Shown here in pieces: positions 1 through 10,849 of a stretch of DNA of 31,103 nt. This stretch comes from Symbiodinium natans (taxonomy: Eukaryota; Sar; Dinophyceae; Suessiales; Symbiodiniaceae). The stretch covers positions 390,270 through 421,372 of the forward strand of contig CAJNDS010002334.1 of the NCBI GenBank assembly GCA_905221605.1, written 5' to 3'. The translations under genes were made by a program, and so were the position numbers. Each line of letters starts with the position of its first letter. The stretch's first letter is position 1. Under the pieces are notes generated by a model. The model was not told the origin of the DNA and did not search any database. It saw only the letters and a program-made list of their open reading frames with translations.

Positions 1-45
<45 letters not shown>

Positions 46-104
46 CTACGACTACCTACTACTACCTACTACTACCTACTACTACCTGCTACTACCTACT
101 AAGC
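1..104. repeat. TAC/CTAC microsatellite
   Basis: Almost pure TAC repeats for about 45 bases, then TAC units mixed with CTAC and CTGC steps that fade out near position 104. The array runs off the window start, so its full length is unknown. The same triplet recurs as a short run at 10788-10807. Confidence 0.95.
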
Positions 105-2080
105 GGTAGGGTTTCCACTGCTCCAGGAGGTGGAAGCAGCACCCTCTTTCGTAACTTCATCATCTATGATTCTGGAGGGGAAAAACAAGCGGATGGCGAG
201 CCGAATGCGCCTCAGTACATTTCTCCTGCCTACACTTGTCCATGTACAACAGCATATCGCTCATCAGACAGTCTGTGCCCAGCTGTGTCGTGGAGCCGTA
301 CCATAGTGCAGAAACTGCTAGAGGGCGAACCTGCTCCTCGCCTCAAGAGCGAGTCCCGGCTCTCGCGCCCCAAGACGAGGCGTTGGTGACATGTTGAGGC
401 CAGCGTCACCCTCAAGCAGCCCTGCACATGTAGCTGGTCGTACTTCAGAACTGTGGTTGCAGTGGGGGTCTCTAGAATTTCGCCCATGCTTCTGAAACCC
501 CGGCCATAAGACCTGTCAGAGTTTGCCGTTTCCAGCCTTCGTCACCATAATGTCCTGCAATTGAATCCTTCCCTTTGTCTTGTGGGCCCTGTACTTGCTT
601 CGAACTGGGACGCCCGTCCCTGCTCCGTCCCTCAAAATTTCGTTGGCAGCACACATTGTTGAACCCGATAGTTGCGAGTGAAAATGTGGGCCCGAGCGGG
701 GTTTTGGGCTTCGTATTTGAGTGTGTAGGTTTGCATCATGCAGTGCTTGGGATTGCTTGGGATGTGGAAAGGTTCCGGTTTGTCCCGAATCTTGACATGG
801 CCCCTCATCTTGCCACAGCCATGCATGTGGCACTCCGACTCGGACCTCACAGCGAGATTCCTGCTCTTGGAATTTCATTGAGCAGCAAGACCTGGGGTGT
901 TGGGCGGGGAAGAGAGGCAGTGGCTGCGCACAGGTTGATTCCCATCCATTTGTTTGTCCACTCAAGTATGTTCATGACAGACGATACAGAATGGCGGCAC
1001 TACCATGAACTATGTTTCCGCAACTTGACGCCCTGTTCCTGAATGTGCGGCTTTTGTTCAAGTATTGTTCCACAATTCATGACAAGAACGGACAGTTGGG
1101 ATCTTGCATCTGTCAACAACAATGATGACGCAAACACGTGTTAAGCTTCGGCGTGCATTCTTTGGGGCTAAATTGCTGGATTGTTGCCACGAGCAGCCGT
1201 GGGCCAAGTCGCTGGAGTCATGGCATGTCTTTCATTGTGGTGCATTGTAATGTGAGTTTTTCGATGACGAGGCATGGCGGCGCAAAGAAAGGAGGCTTTG
1301 GACAGAATGCGAGCAGCACGCGGGGACCTCGATGGCATGACCCAGCCATGCACATATGTAATGTATTTTGGATGCCAGGTTCCGGCTTGTCCAGTCTTGA
1401 CCAGTATGTCGTTCCGGACGGGCTGCATTGCTCTTTGCATGATATGGTGGAAACTAGATACTGTCATGCATCGGACTCTTGGAGAGAACCATATCATGCG
1501 CAGCTTGCGACAGACCAGATTGCCAGTTTTAGTTTCAACAGGAAGCCAAGAAGATCATCCACGAGGCAAGGCATGGTTGTGGCTACATTCCTTGCCATGC
1601 CTTTTTATAGCTCGATTGTTTGTTGTTGCAACTGCAAAATCAGGAATTTTTGCTCCCGTTTTGGCAGGTTTCAGAAGAGGAGTACCAAACAATTGTTTCA
1701 GAGAGAACGAGCGAATGGGCTCACACCTCGGGGACTGTTGAGAAGCCGTTCAAATAAGGGAACTTGCACCAACGTCACAGTTATTGTTCCTCGCATCGGT
1801 GCAATCATCAAACTTATCATCGCGCTCAGCGTTTCACATTCAACGCCTGATTCGGTTGGTGTCAGTTGAGGTTGTTGGGACAGACTCGGGTTATGTGGAT
1901 GGCGCGAGCCTCTGATGTATGTGCATGCAAAAGGTGCAGATAATGGTGTGTATGCTCAGGCGGTAAAGAATTGTGGCAAGGAGCTGCGGCGGAGTTGAGC
2001 TCAATGTCGCCGTATAGCTGCGAAAGCTGCTTTGGAACGGCTGTCGCTGTATCCTGTACACATGTTGTCAATGAACGTCC
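105..2080. other. Stretch without a recognisable gene
   Basis: Several overlapping open frames exist on both strands, the longest being 243 codons at 1138-1869 (+). None has a recognisable motif, domain or plausible exon joins, and two long frames overlap on the same bases (1138-1869 and 1274-1741), which points to chance openness. Two places read alike (around 765-800 and 1379-1405, both with GTTCCGG followed by TTGTCC and then TCTTGAC), possibly traces of an old repeat. Confidence 0.5.
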
Positions 2081-2082
2081 AT

Positions 2083-2157
2083 GCTGAGGCGCGGGAGCGT
2101 GCCCGCGAGGATGAAATAGAAAGGTTCGGCGAATGGTTTGCGTGTGAGGGCATCGTT
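2083..2157 (+). CDS. Candidate exon, charged helical segment
   Basis: One frame reads as a strongly charged amphipathic helix (AEARERAREDEIERFGEWF) before meeting a stop about 30 bases on. The arginine/glutamate pattern looks protein-like, but there is no recognised family, no confirmed partner exon and no clear splice site choice. It is a guess based on composition only. Confidence 0.2.
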
Positions 2158-2160
2158 TCC

Positions 2161-3231
2161 GGGTTGGAGTAGTTGGAGTATGATTTGCTGCAGGCGCCAT
2201 CTGAAGGAGCTGGGAGTTGAGCTTGGCAAAAAAACGAAAGTGAAGGCGCAATGCCGGCGTGAGTCGTGGAGAAGGGCACGTGTCCCGTCCCCACAGTGCA
2301 GATTACACACAATGCAACATAGCCAACGCTTTCACAGGAAACTCCCGTTCCACCACAAGCTCCAGCTGGTCGTGGAGCCCGAGTCTCAGTTTGATGAATA
2401 CGGATGACGCGAGCAACTTAACAGACCGGTACTTTGGGAAGGAACATGCAACGAACCGACTTCTCAGGCTCTTTTAGGGGCACTTCAGAAAGGAGTTCCG
2501 GACTTAGCATCGCTCAGTGGTGGTGATCTCAGTGGCCCCCATTACCTTGCTCACAGGCCAGTGGACCTCCAGAAGTACGTCCACCTGCATCCAAGAAGGC
2601 GCACGCCTAATCTTCAAGCTGATGATTTTGCGGCCCCCCCTCAGAATCTTCATAATCACTTGATCTTGCTCGTTGCATGTGCACAGCCGACCCTCATGAA
2701 CGCTTGAGGCTTAGATCACATGGTATTCCCACTAACATTTCCGGGAAAGACGTGAACAACCGTACTATTCATGCCTCTAAGACGGTCAACTTCACCCATA
2801 TAAAGCGAACCATCAAGATACCGTAACAGCCGACCCTCATCCAATCAAATTTCCTTGGAAGGAGCAGGAGAAAGCAGTGGATGCTTTGCGTGGCCCTTGA
2901 AGTTTGTTTGTACTCGGCTGTGACTTTGCAGGGGTGGGATTCGCTTCTGAAGCTTTTGTGGCGCAGAGCACAAACATTGCACCCCATATGTCACCAAGTT
3001 GATGTAGCAGGTCGACGGAAATTGCATTCAGTACTCAGTCATCCAGCCGAACATATAAATATTCTCAGACTCTTATATTATCAAGATCGCTGGTTTGGCA
3101 TTCTGCTTGTGGCCATCGTGGGTGAGATGAGTCTTGGACCGCATGTTTGGAAAGATATTTCGCATCTTTCTAGCAGACAGGTTCCGTGTGGTCTGAAGCC
3201 ACGTCCATGATCCAAGGACGGTGCGCACATC
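2161..3231. other. Stretch without a recognisable gene
   Basis: No family, RNA gene or mobile element was recognised. A 15-base string (ACAGCCGACCCTCAT) occurs twice, at about 2684 and 2825. Nothing else stands out. Confidence 0.4.
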
Positions 3232-3232
3232 T

Positions 3233-3265
3233 GTTAAGAACACCTTCCTGGAGGCCAGCAGCGAG
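3233..3265 (+). CDS. Candidate exon with VKNTFLE motif
   Basis: The bases GTTAAGAACACCTTCCTGGAG encode VKNTFLE and are followed by GCC, which fits the AG|GC exon end used elsewhere in the window. A near copy, VKNTFVEV, is encoded at 3863-3889. From memory, short exons with a VKNTF core are common in dinoflagellate predicted proteins of unknown function, often followed by an Arg-Ser/Ser-Ala-Pro rich stretch. That family link is recollection, not shown here. The gene around it was not resolved. Confidence 0.3.
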
Positions 3266-3853
3266 CAAGCCAGTCGGAGCGATTGGGCGACTGGCGAAGT
3301 GATCAGGCTTTCGAGGCCGAGTCCTCTCCGACGTCTCCAAGCCAAGATGCCGCCAAGCAACGATCGCGCTCCTGTGGCGCGCTGTCATCTTCTCAGAGAG
3401 GACTATGTTGTGTTGTCTTGCCTGTTCTGTATGTTTTGTATCCCATGGACAAGAAATCTGCAAGTGGCTCGCTTGCCTGAGGCCAGATGATGTCTTTGCA
3501 CGTCAGACCGGCGAATGCACAGGACGACTGCAGATGCACTTGGCGATTGTCATTTGTTGTTGATTCCGTTCGTGCAACGTATGCATTTTCGAACAGCACA
3601 GCTGCGCAAGGACCTGTGGAGATGCCAGGTCAGGCTACAAGAGCTGAGATATCCGGAAGAACAGATGCCAGGGGAGGCCTAGCTTCTGTTGGGCGGTGTG
3701 GGTGGCTCTTGCCTTCCTCCTGTTTCTCCATGATTATTTTGGGCTCTTCTCTGGATGCAGGAGCTTTCAAGGCTGGTCAAATGGAAGCCCCAAGCTACAA
3801 AGTCATTGCTGGGAGCTTAACCAATGCAATACAGACGTGCTGCGAAAGCTCAT

Positions 3854-5388
3854 ATGCATGAGGTGAAGAACACCTTTGTGGAGGTGCAGGACATTGCTGG
3901 TTTTGAAAGTTCATGCGCGAGAAGCCCCAGTTTAACAACCACATTGTTGCGCACACACGAGAATAGTAGTGCGTGGTGGAACCAGAATAGTCACAACAAG
4001 AGCTGCTGAGAATTGCAAAAACAAACCCAATTCGTACTGCATCTAATGGGGTTTTAGTTCCTCGTCTTTCTCGGCTCGTTGGCTACTCAATGACTTCCCG
4101 CATCTCCTTGCAAGTCAGTTTAAAATGGAACGAAGGAAAGGAGCGATGAGAAGATGACGTGAGCGAGGAGAAGATTAGGTGAGCGAAGAAGCCGCAATGT
4201 CACACACTTCTTTTGACTCGTTTCAACGGTCTTTTTCGATGCTGTATTGCGGGCTCTTGGTTTACCTTACGTCCTTACGTTAATGATCGATCTGGGGCTG
4301 AGTCTTAATGTCGCAAGGAAACCAGCCCATGAATGTAACAAAGGCAAGCCGCCGGTCAGTCCATGGTTGATCTTGGCGCTACGCGACCCGCCTCGGCCGG
4401 TGCCTGCCCAGCGGGCCGGGGGCTGGCCCGGGGTGGGGAGGTGGGTACCTGCTTTCTGCACCCAAAACACCTACCGCCCGAGGCCTGATCGGTTGAAGTT
4501 TCATGGGCTTTCCTTTCACCGTCCCTCTTAACAAAAGCTAGCGAAGCTAGGCTTGAAATTTACTTGCTTCAGCACCTCAAACCAACAACTTTACACGCCA
4601 TTGTTCCGGATGTGAAATCGTCGAAGCCCACTTGCACCACCCATTCCCAGGCATGCCTCTAAGCCATCCCTCACCCACAGGGATTGAGTACTGGTCATGA
4701 CGCAAGCGGACACGCCGCCTGACCGTCAATGTTTGCTTCTCCAAAGGTTCCCAACTTCTTGAGCGTATCCATCCGTCGCTGCACTGACTGTCCACACAGC
4801 CCCATGCAGCCCCCGTCTCCGGGATGCTCACGTCAGACATGCCTGTTTGTACACCGACATGCATGTCAAAGCTGGTAGCACCAATGTACGCAAGCCAGTT
4901 TGCAACGTGAACCTCGAACCTTGATGTTTGCGCTCCAGCATCAGATGCGCTCATGCCACTGTTGTCCGCATGTCGTTTCTCAGTGTGAGCGACAAGGCTC
5001 TTAGCCTGTTCTCGCCACCACTTTCGATGCTGCTACCGCGACATACTTGCCACGTCCAAGTGTCTCCGCGAGAGGGCCGCTGACTTCATTGTTTCGTGGA
5101 TGTTGCCACTTACAAGGCTCTGCTGCCCTAACACCTCCGCACAGGGGGTCTTGAGCACTAACATTCCCGCCCGCCACACGTGACCTGAAACTTGACCATG
5201 CTCCTGAAGATCGAGAATGGCAAGCTGCATCTGCGAAAGAACATAGACTGCGCAGGGTAGGGTTTTTTTTGTGGTCTGCTCCCGCATTTTACCTTTACCA
5301 TCATGAAGCGAGAGCTGTACAAGGGTTACAGCAGGAGGATACATCGCCCATTGTACTGCGCAGAAGTCAGTCAGATGGTGATCTCGAG
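3854..5388 (+). CDS. Candidate two-exon gene start, VKNTF protein
   Basis: An ATG at 3854 opens a short frame, M-H-E-VKNTFVEVQ, ending at 3889. A second piece at 5335-5388, directly after GCAG, reads EDTSPIVLRRSQSDGDLE. Joining them in phase 0 gives a continuous hydrophilic protein with an RRSQSDG stretch resembling a basophilic kinase site. The join needs an intron beginning GA (GACATT) and ending AG, which is non-canonical but reported for dinoflagellates. The intron would be about 1.4 kb. Function is unknown and the continuation after 5388 was not found. Confidence 0.3.
4145..4190. repeat. Short imperfect tandem repeat
   Basis: Two imperfect copies of a unit close to GAGAAGATGACGTGAGCGAG lie side by side. 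It is purine rich and not part of any recognised gene. Confidence 0.5.
4577..5344 (-). other. Pair of long antisense open frames
   Basis: On the minus strand two frames of 103 codons (5344-5033) and 125 codons (4954-4577) follow each other. Their composition is protein-like (for example VHVANWLAYIGATSFD), but no family was recognised, there is a stop between them, and every recognised gene in the window is on the other strand. They could be exons of a minus-strand gene, remnants of a mobile element, or chance. Confidence 0.2.
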
Positions 5389-5959
5389 GACCGGGGCTCG
5401 CAGAGAGTCCAGTATGTCTCAGTCTTTGCAGAAGTTAGGCTAGTATGGAGAAGCTTCAGCCTTCATGGCTGCTACTGAAACTTTGCCAATACTGTCGGAG
5501 GTTCAACACGTTGCTGACTTGGATGTGGGCACCGAAGGAAGATGTGGGCAGCCTCACCAGGCCTTTGAACTGGCTCTTTTTTGCACGGCAGCCGCAGCAA
5601 CGGAACATGGTACCTGAGATTTGCCCCCGAGATGCTTTCGTCAAAATCAACTTTCGGCCAGAATTCGCTAGATCTGGCACTTTCGCTGGTGCAGCGCATG
5701 CTGCAATGCGCTGCAGATTCGGTTGTTGTGCGCCCAACCATGTGTGCGGATCGTGCTTAATGCTTCAAGATCTCCATCACGTCGCAACAGCATGACGGTA
5801 TACTTTCATGCGTGGCTGAGCAGGTTCGTTCTTCGGAAGCAATGGTTCCCAAGTACCAGCCGACTGAAGCGCATTGCTCTCAGACTCATGCCGCGCCTGG
5901 AGGGTTGGGAGTAAGAACTTGCAGCAGTAAGTTTTAGAGCCTCCGGTTCATGCCCAAGA

Positions 5960-5994
5960 ACAGCAGCAGTAGCAGCAGCTGCTGCTGCTGCTTC
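5960..5994. repeat. CAG/CTG inverted trinucleotide repeat
   Basis: A run of AGC units, broken once by TAGC, turns directly into a run of TGC units. The two arms are complementary and could fold as a hairpin with almost no loop. Confidence 0.75.
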
Positions 5995-7343
5995 TTTGAC
6001 ACCACTGCCATCCACTGCCTAGAACGGTGCCCGGGAAAGAGCGGGGAAGGGGCCCACCTCATGATGCGAGCGGAAGGTTTTGGTTGAAAGCTCAGCGCAA
6101 AGATGTGCTAAGCCTACCCATGCCCCACCAAGGTCGGCACACTCAGAACATGACATTTCCTTAAGCCGAATGAGGCCACAACAGCCGCCGCAAATGCTCA
6201 CAGGCACCTGTGCTTCCTAAGTTTTCCGAGACGAAGCAGGTTTTAGTCGTTGCTGCTTTTTTTGTGTCGTTGCAAACTCTGATCCGGCAGGCTCCATGGC
6301 TGCCCCATTGCTGAACCAGGCAATATATCCAGACCATCGACAAGGCTTGGCATGGTTGTCACGTTGTGGTGCTTTGAGCTGTGCCGGAGTCTGGTTCTCA
6401 CGTTGTGAGCACGCAGAGCCGCACCAAAAACTGGATGCAAAGACCATGCTCGGCATGACATTGTCAGTACTCCCTAATACTGATCACAGACAAGCGAACC
6501 CTGCTTTGATGTTTACTTTTTACCCAGATCGAGTCTAAAATCAGAGAACTTAAGAGTCCTGAACTTGCCGATCGTACGGCGGCGGGACGGAGAGTACAGT
6601 CATACGCGAATCGTACGAGGATTCCAGAAGGCATCAGAAGATCTAGTGAACTTCAAAAACCACACCAATGGATCCATCATCTTACAATCAGTCCTTTTTC
6701 GTGTGTTTTTCCGAGATCATTCTGGGGAGTTGCTGGGAGTCTGTTCTTCTGCTCTCTTTTTTTTCTTGAGTGTCCTCCCCCCGAACTTAGCAGTGTCTTT
6801 GCAACGCAAACACAACCTTTCCTTCTTCAGGAGCTGCCAGCATGCCTCTGAATCCCACCATCGCATCCTTCGCTGCTGCCCTCGGTGCGAGCTTCGCAAT
6901 GGGTCTTGCGCTTTTTTGTCTGCATTTAGTGGGCCCTTGTGGTGCAGAATTTGTCTTGCTTGTTGCCCCTCCCATAAATGTAGGGTCTTAGAGTTTTGGG
7001 GCTTCAGGGTTTCAGGGTGTTATGGTTGTCAATTGGGGTTGTGGAACCAGGCTCCCGCCGCAGCTGTGGGCCGTGCAAAGCGCGAGCATGGTGCAGTCCA
7101 CAAGTCAGGCCTGCACGTAAGTTGCTTGAAGCGGTGCGATGAGATGATTTTGCAAACGTGGCGCTCTTTCCCTCACGTTTGTTGAGCTCCAGCTGAGATT
7201 TGGTACGTGTGCTTTGCTGCATGTGGAAGGGATCTTTCGATGTTTCAGGTTCAGCTTGGCTTTTGAACGAAATGGGCATTGTGGAATAGACATGCAGGCA
7301 TCTTTATGGTGAGAGCGAACAGATCGACTTGGCAACGACTCTT

Positions 7344-7397
7344 CACATGTAGCTAGACACCATGTAAGACATGTGTAGCTGGACACTATGTAGAAAT
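7344..7397. repeat. Two-copy tandem repeat
   Basis: Two adjacent copies of about 26 bases, the first starting ACATGTAGCTAGACACCATG and the second ACATGTGTAGCTGGACACTATG. They differ at a few positions. No role is apparent. Confidence 0.6.
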
Positions 7398-7499
7398 GTC
7401 AAAAACGTGCAGCGATTCTGATGCCAAACCTTGTTTTCACATTCGCCGGTGAATCGGTAGTCTGCTGTGCTGAAGATTAGGTAGTCGCTGACAGCTGCC

Positions 7500-8024
7500 A
7501 TGCTTTTGCCTCGTCATAAGACATATGCTCCACCGGAGTGGACATGTCCGAACTGCAGACGAGGCTTGCAAACCCTGGATTGTTGGTGTGGCAAGGGACT
7601 TACCGACGAGCCCACTCCACCGCTGTTCCAAGATCTTTTCCAGAGCCAAAAGCACTACGACCAGATCTTGCGACAGGAGCCTTTCGCCGATATGCGGCTT
7701 AGGCTCCTCAACAAGGGGCAGCGGCAGCTAAAGTCTCAGGGAGACTATTTGCTGAGCCACATGGGCTTGAACAAGCACCAGGTGCAGCTTTGGAAGGATA
7801 CGGACGTGGAGCGAAGACATAGACTCGTGCGGACCGCATCCTTGCCCAGTGACGACACCAGGAGCATCAGGTCGTGTGGGACACTTTCGTCTGAGAGGCC
7901 ATCGACATCATGCTCTGTCATGGATCGACGAGTGCCACAGGATCCGGTTCAAGCGATCATGATGAAAGGGCCGCCGTCATTCTCTCCGGCTATGGCTGGC
8001 CTGGCATCTGCTGCTCTGGCATAG
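7500..8024 (+). CDS. Hypothetical protein with N-terminal cysteine cluster
   Basis: An uninterrupted frame of 174 codons from ATG to stop. Residues 15-31 hold CPNCRRGLQTLDCWCGKG, a CxxC followed by CxC, which could bind zinc. The middle is hydrophilic and helix-like, and residues 99-115 contain ERRHRLVRTASLP, a basic serine site of the kind phosphorylated by basophilic kinases. The tail is serine rich. CAG lies five bases upstream of the ATG and could be a splice or spliced-leader acceptor; an in-frame TAG lies 18 bases upstream. I do not recognise the family. It may be a single-exon gene or a long internal exon. Confidence 0.45.
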   Translation: MLLPRHKTYAPPEWTCPNCRRGLQTLDCWCGKGLTDEPTPPLFQDLFQSQKHYDQILRQEPFADMRLRLLNKGQRQLKSQGDYLLSHMGLNKHQVQLWKDTDVERRHRLVRTASLPSDDTRSIRSCGTLSSERPSTSCSVMDRRVPQDPVQAIMMKGPPSFSPAMAGLASAALA

Positions 8025-9817
8025 TGTGCATCGTGGCAGAGTTTCACAATCCAACCGTGTTCAAGAGCCAAGAGCCTTTCAAATCGAAAGGACTCCTACT
8101 TTTCAATGGCATGAGTGGCGTCCGAAGGTTGCCAAAGAGATCTCGGTGACCTTTGAAGCACTGTTGAGCAGGTGTGTTGCGCCTTCACACGAATCAGTCA
8201 GCCAAAAAGGCAACCACGATGCCCCGTCAGGCTCACTCCCAGGCGGCTGAGACGGCACCGATGGTCACTCCGGTGGCTTCGGTACATTTGTGCATTCCAT
8301 GGCCACTCAGGTCCATTCGATGACCCCCGAATTTCATGTACTTAGGTCAAGTCACGAAGGCGCCGTGGACGTCGTAGTGGCAAAGCAACCCCAAAGGACC
8401 GCCCAATTCGGTTGCTCTGCCTGACATGCCTGACTGTGTGAGTCTTTGGCCAGGAGGGGGGCAGTTCCAGCTCCACCACGCCGGAGCCATTGCTGCATGA
8501 ATCCGTTGTCTTTTCTCACAGCTACTACTGGTAGTTGTAATCGCACCAGCACCAGCGCAATAAGGAGAAGCTGGAGAAGCCGGTGTGTACGAAGACCGCC
8601 AAGGGCAAGCAAGCGTCGAAGGTTCAATGGCGGCAAGCGCACGCGCACACACACACACAGAGCAACCACGCTGCTGACGACAGCTTGATTTGTTTTCTTT
8701 GCCAGGTGCCACAAGGCGCGGCCGAGGCAGCCAAGTCATCGACCATGAGTGTCGCGGAGTTCACCTGGAATGTGTGTCACCTGTGCCTTCTTTTCTGCGT
8801 GATCTGTGTCTTGTTTTTCCTCCCCGCTGGCTCCTTGGACTACATGGGAAGACAGGCAACCTGTCGTCTGTGTCGTTCTTCTTCGCGTGGCCTGTTTTAT
8901 TGTTTTCTTTTGCATGGGATTGTTTTTGGTTCCGAGGTGTGGCCTCAACCCGAAGAAGGAGCTCTAAGTCCCAAAACCTAAAAAAGGAGCCTAGACAGAG
9001 TGAGGCTTGGAATCCCTAACGCTAACCGTGAGGTGCGGAGGCCCTCAAACCCTGTAACGGGAAACCCGAAAGACTCAGCAGCCCAACAAAAGCTGAGCCA
9101 AGATAAAGCCATAAAAGGCTTGCTTTGTGGCAAGCTCCAGGTCCCGAGAGGGAAGGAGACACAGATAACCCCCAAAAGCAGACACAAGACGCGGATAACC
9201 CAGAAGAAAGATCAAAAGAGCAAAGACGCGGATGAAGCTTGCTCCTAGCCTCAGAGAATCACGGGCTTTTCTTAGGTGCATGTGTTCACTGGGAAGACAT
9301 GTGAGCCACGAGGCACCGCTGCCTGCCGGCTGGGTCAAGGCCGCCCCGAAGTGTACATTTACTTTCATTTGCTTGCAATCCGTGTGCGGGCTTTTCACAC
9401 ATCAATTACCTGATTAGGGTCCTTATTTTCAGGGGATCCTGCCATTTGGGGGGCTATTTTGGTAAACCTGCGAGACTCGCTTGAAAGCCTGAGGAGCTGC
9501 AGAAGGAGTCGGAAGGAGTGCCTTCCTTGAGGCAGCGACTCGAGGCAGCCTCCGAGTCTTTTATTTCGCATTGAACGGTGTGAATACTAACCATCAGCAC
9601 TGAGTGGGTAGTCCTGATTTTATGAGGATGCATAGTCAGAGTCGTCACGTGACATGAGAAAGATTCGGTACAAGATCTGTGCAGGCGTTTCGGGCGCAGC
9701 AAGCTCAGCAAACAAATCCGGTGCAGCAGGCTCGCGATTGCGTCCACGAAAGAGTGTCTCCAGACAATTCTGGTGCACAAATTTGGCACAACACTAGAAA
9801 CCGACTGACCCTTCAAG
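8025..9817. other. Stretch without a recognisable gene
   Basis: Contains short lysine- or arginine-rich frames (for example 8563-8635, KEKLEKPVCTKTAKGKQASK) and an AC dinucleotide run. No family, RNA gene or element was recognised, and no exons could be joined. Confidence 0.4.
8645..8659. repeat. AC dinucleotide run
   Basis: About seven AC units, flanked by imperfect CGC/ACAC bases. A short microsatellite. Confidence 0.8.
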
Positions 9818-9942
9818 ATGGCAGGCGGCAGCCGTGTTGGCAAGCCGCTTGGCAGCAATAGCACGGGGTGCGCTGATCGACTTCCGCAGTTGCTCGTAAG
9901 TCGAGGCTGCGACAGCTCTTCATCCAGCGAGGAGGACCTAAG
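9818..9942 (+). CDS. Possible first coding exon of an unknown gene
   Basis: An ATG placed directly after CAAG, a possible spliced-leader or intron acceptor, opens a frame starting MAGGSRVGKPLGSNSTG, with DSSSSSEEDLSG near the end (an acidic serine tract typical of casein kinase 2 sites). The frame remains open beyond, but the protein-like character stops around 9942. It could be the N-terminus of the gene whose exon lies at 10165, or even of the polymerase gene downstream. No family was recognised. Confidence 0.3.
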
Positions 9943-10164
9943 CGGTTTCCTGACTTTTTGTGTTGGCTTGGGTTCATGTGATGAGCCATCTGCACCTAGT
10001 CTGCCCCTAATGTCATGTCTACTCAGCCGATCTAAGGTGGCGAATGTGATCGCGTCCATGCTGAGCTGCATGCAACACGGCCCAACCACGCGGCAACATG
10101 TATGCATGCATGCTTGTCTGCACATGTCAAAAGGTCATCTGCTGCAATTGCTGTTACTGCGCAG

Positions 10165-10332
10165 CCTGGGATGTTGGACTTGCTCCAGGAAAACCCTCAA
10201 AACAGTTCTAAGGCACGTATCAAGCATCACCGAAAGTACAATGTCAGCCTTGGCGCTGCCGTCACTCGCAGACAGGCAGGGTTTTGCGTGGCATCCGCAT
10301 TTCGCAGCTACATGCGTCCACATGCTTCGAAA
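10165..10332 (+). CDS. Candidate exon, basic protein segment
   Basis: Directly after GCAG a frame reads PGMLDLLQENPQ and then KARIKHHRKYNVSLGAA and RRQAGFCVASAFRSYM. The composition is strongly protein-like and basic. The family is not recognised. The 3' boundary is uncertain; the frame reaches a stop at 10348. Confidence 0.3.
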
Positions 10333-10616
10333 CATATTGCGCAGCCATAATATTGCGGCAGGGAGTATCTGTGCTCAGACATGAAATCGAACAGGCTGGC
10401 TCCTGAAGCTTCGCCGCACATGTCAGCTGGTGCTACGTCTTCCGGCTGTGAGCCTTCTTGATTTTTTGGGCAGTGGACTGGGCTTCTTCTCCAAGGATTT
10501 GGCAATCCATGCAACCCATCTTCAACAGTAGCGCTGTCAGCACTGCCACGTCAAGCTGGCAGAAATCTGCGTAGGGGAAGCCAAAAGAAGGTCTGACTGA
10601 ATAATGGGGGTATGAT

Positions 10617-10645
10617 GGCAAGGCCTTCGGGGCCAAGGCCTTGCC
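10617..10645. repeat. Perfect 11-bp hairpin
   Basis: GGCAAGGCCTT is followed after seven bases by its exact complement AAGGCCTTGCC. It is GC rich and would fold stably in RNA or single-stranded DNA. There is no T-tract after it. Confidence 0.8.
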
Positions 10646-10787
10646 TTTCATTTTCACAAGGCTACACCAAAGACTGTGAGTTCTTGAGTGGGATGTGGAT
10701 GAGAAAAATAATAGAAATAGAGATGTGATCAGGGAGACACCCTGAGTTACAGTAAGAAGTCTTCAAGTGCTGCTGGTTTTTTGTCGA

Positions 10788-10832
10788 TTACTACTACTAC
10801 TACTACTTCCCACTTTGGCCAGTACTGGCCAA
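10788..10832. repeat. TAC microsatellite and 18-bp perfect palindrome
   Basis: A run of about six TAC units (10788-10807) is followed seven bases later by TTGGCCAGTACTGGCCAA (10815-10832), which is its own reverse complement. The palindrome could be a cruciform or protein site; no factor was identified. Confidence 0.75.
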
Positions 10833-10849
10833 CAGGCCACGAGTGCCAT

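Larger units (their letters stand above)
5389..7499. other. Stretch without a recognisable gene
   Basis: Several open frames up to 206 codons (6565-7185, +) exist but none shows a known motif or a convincing exon join. The stretch contains a CAG/CTG inverted repeat (about 5960-5994) and a two-copy tandem repeat (about 7344-7397). Confidence 0.4.

Noticed and set aside
1138-1869. 243-codon open frame
   Set aside because: No motif, unusual Cys/His/Ser-rich composition, and a second long frame overlaps it; likely chance.
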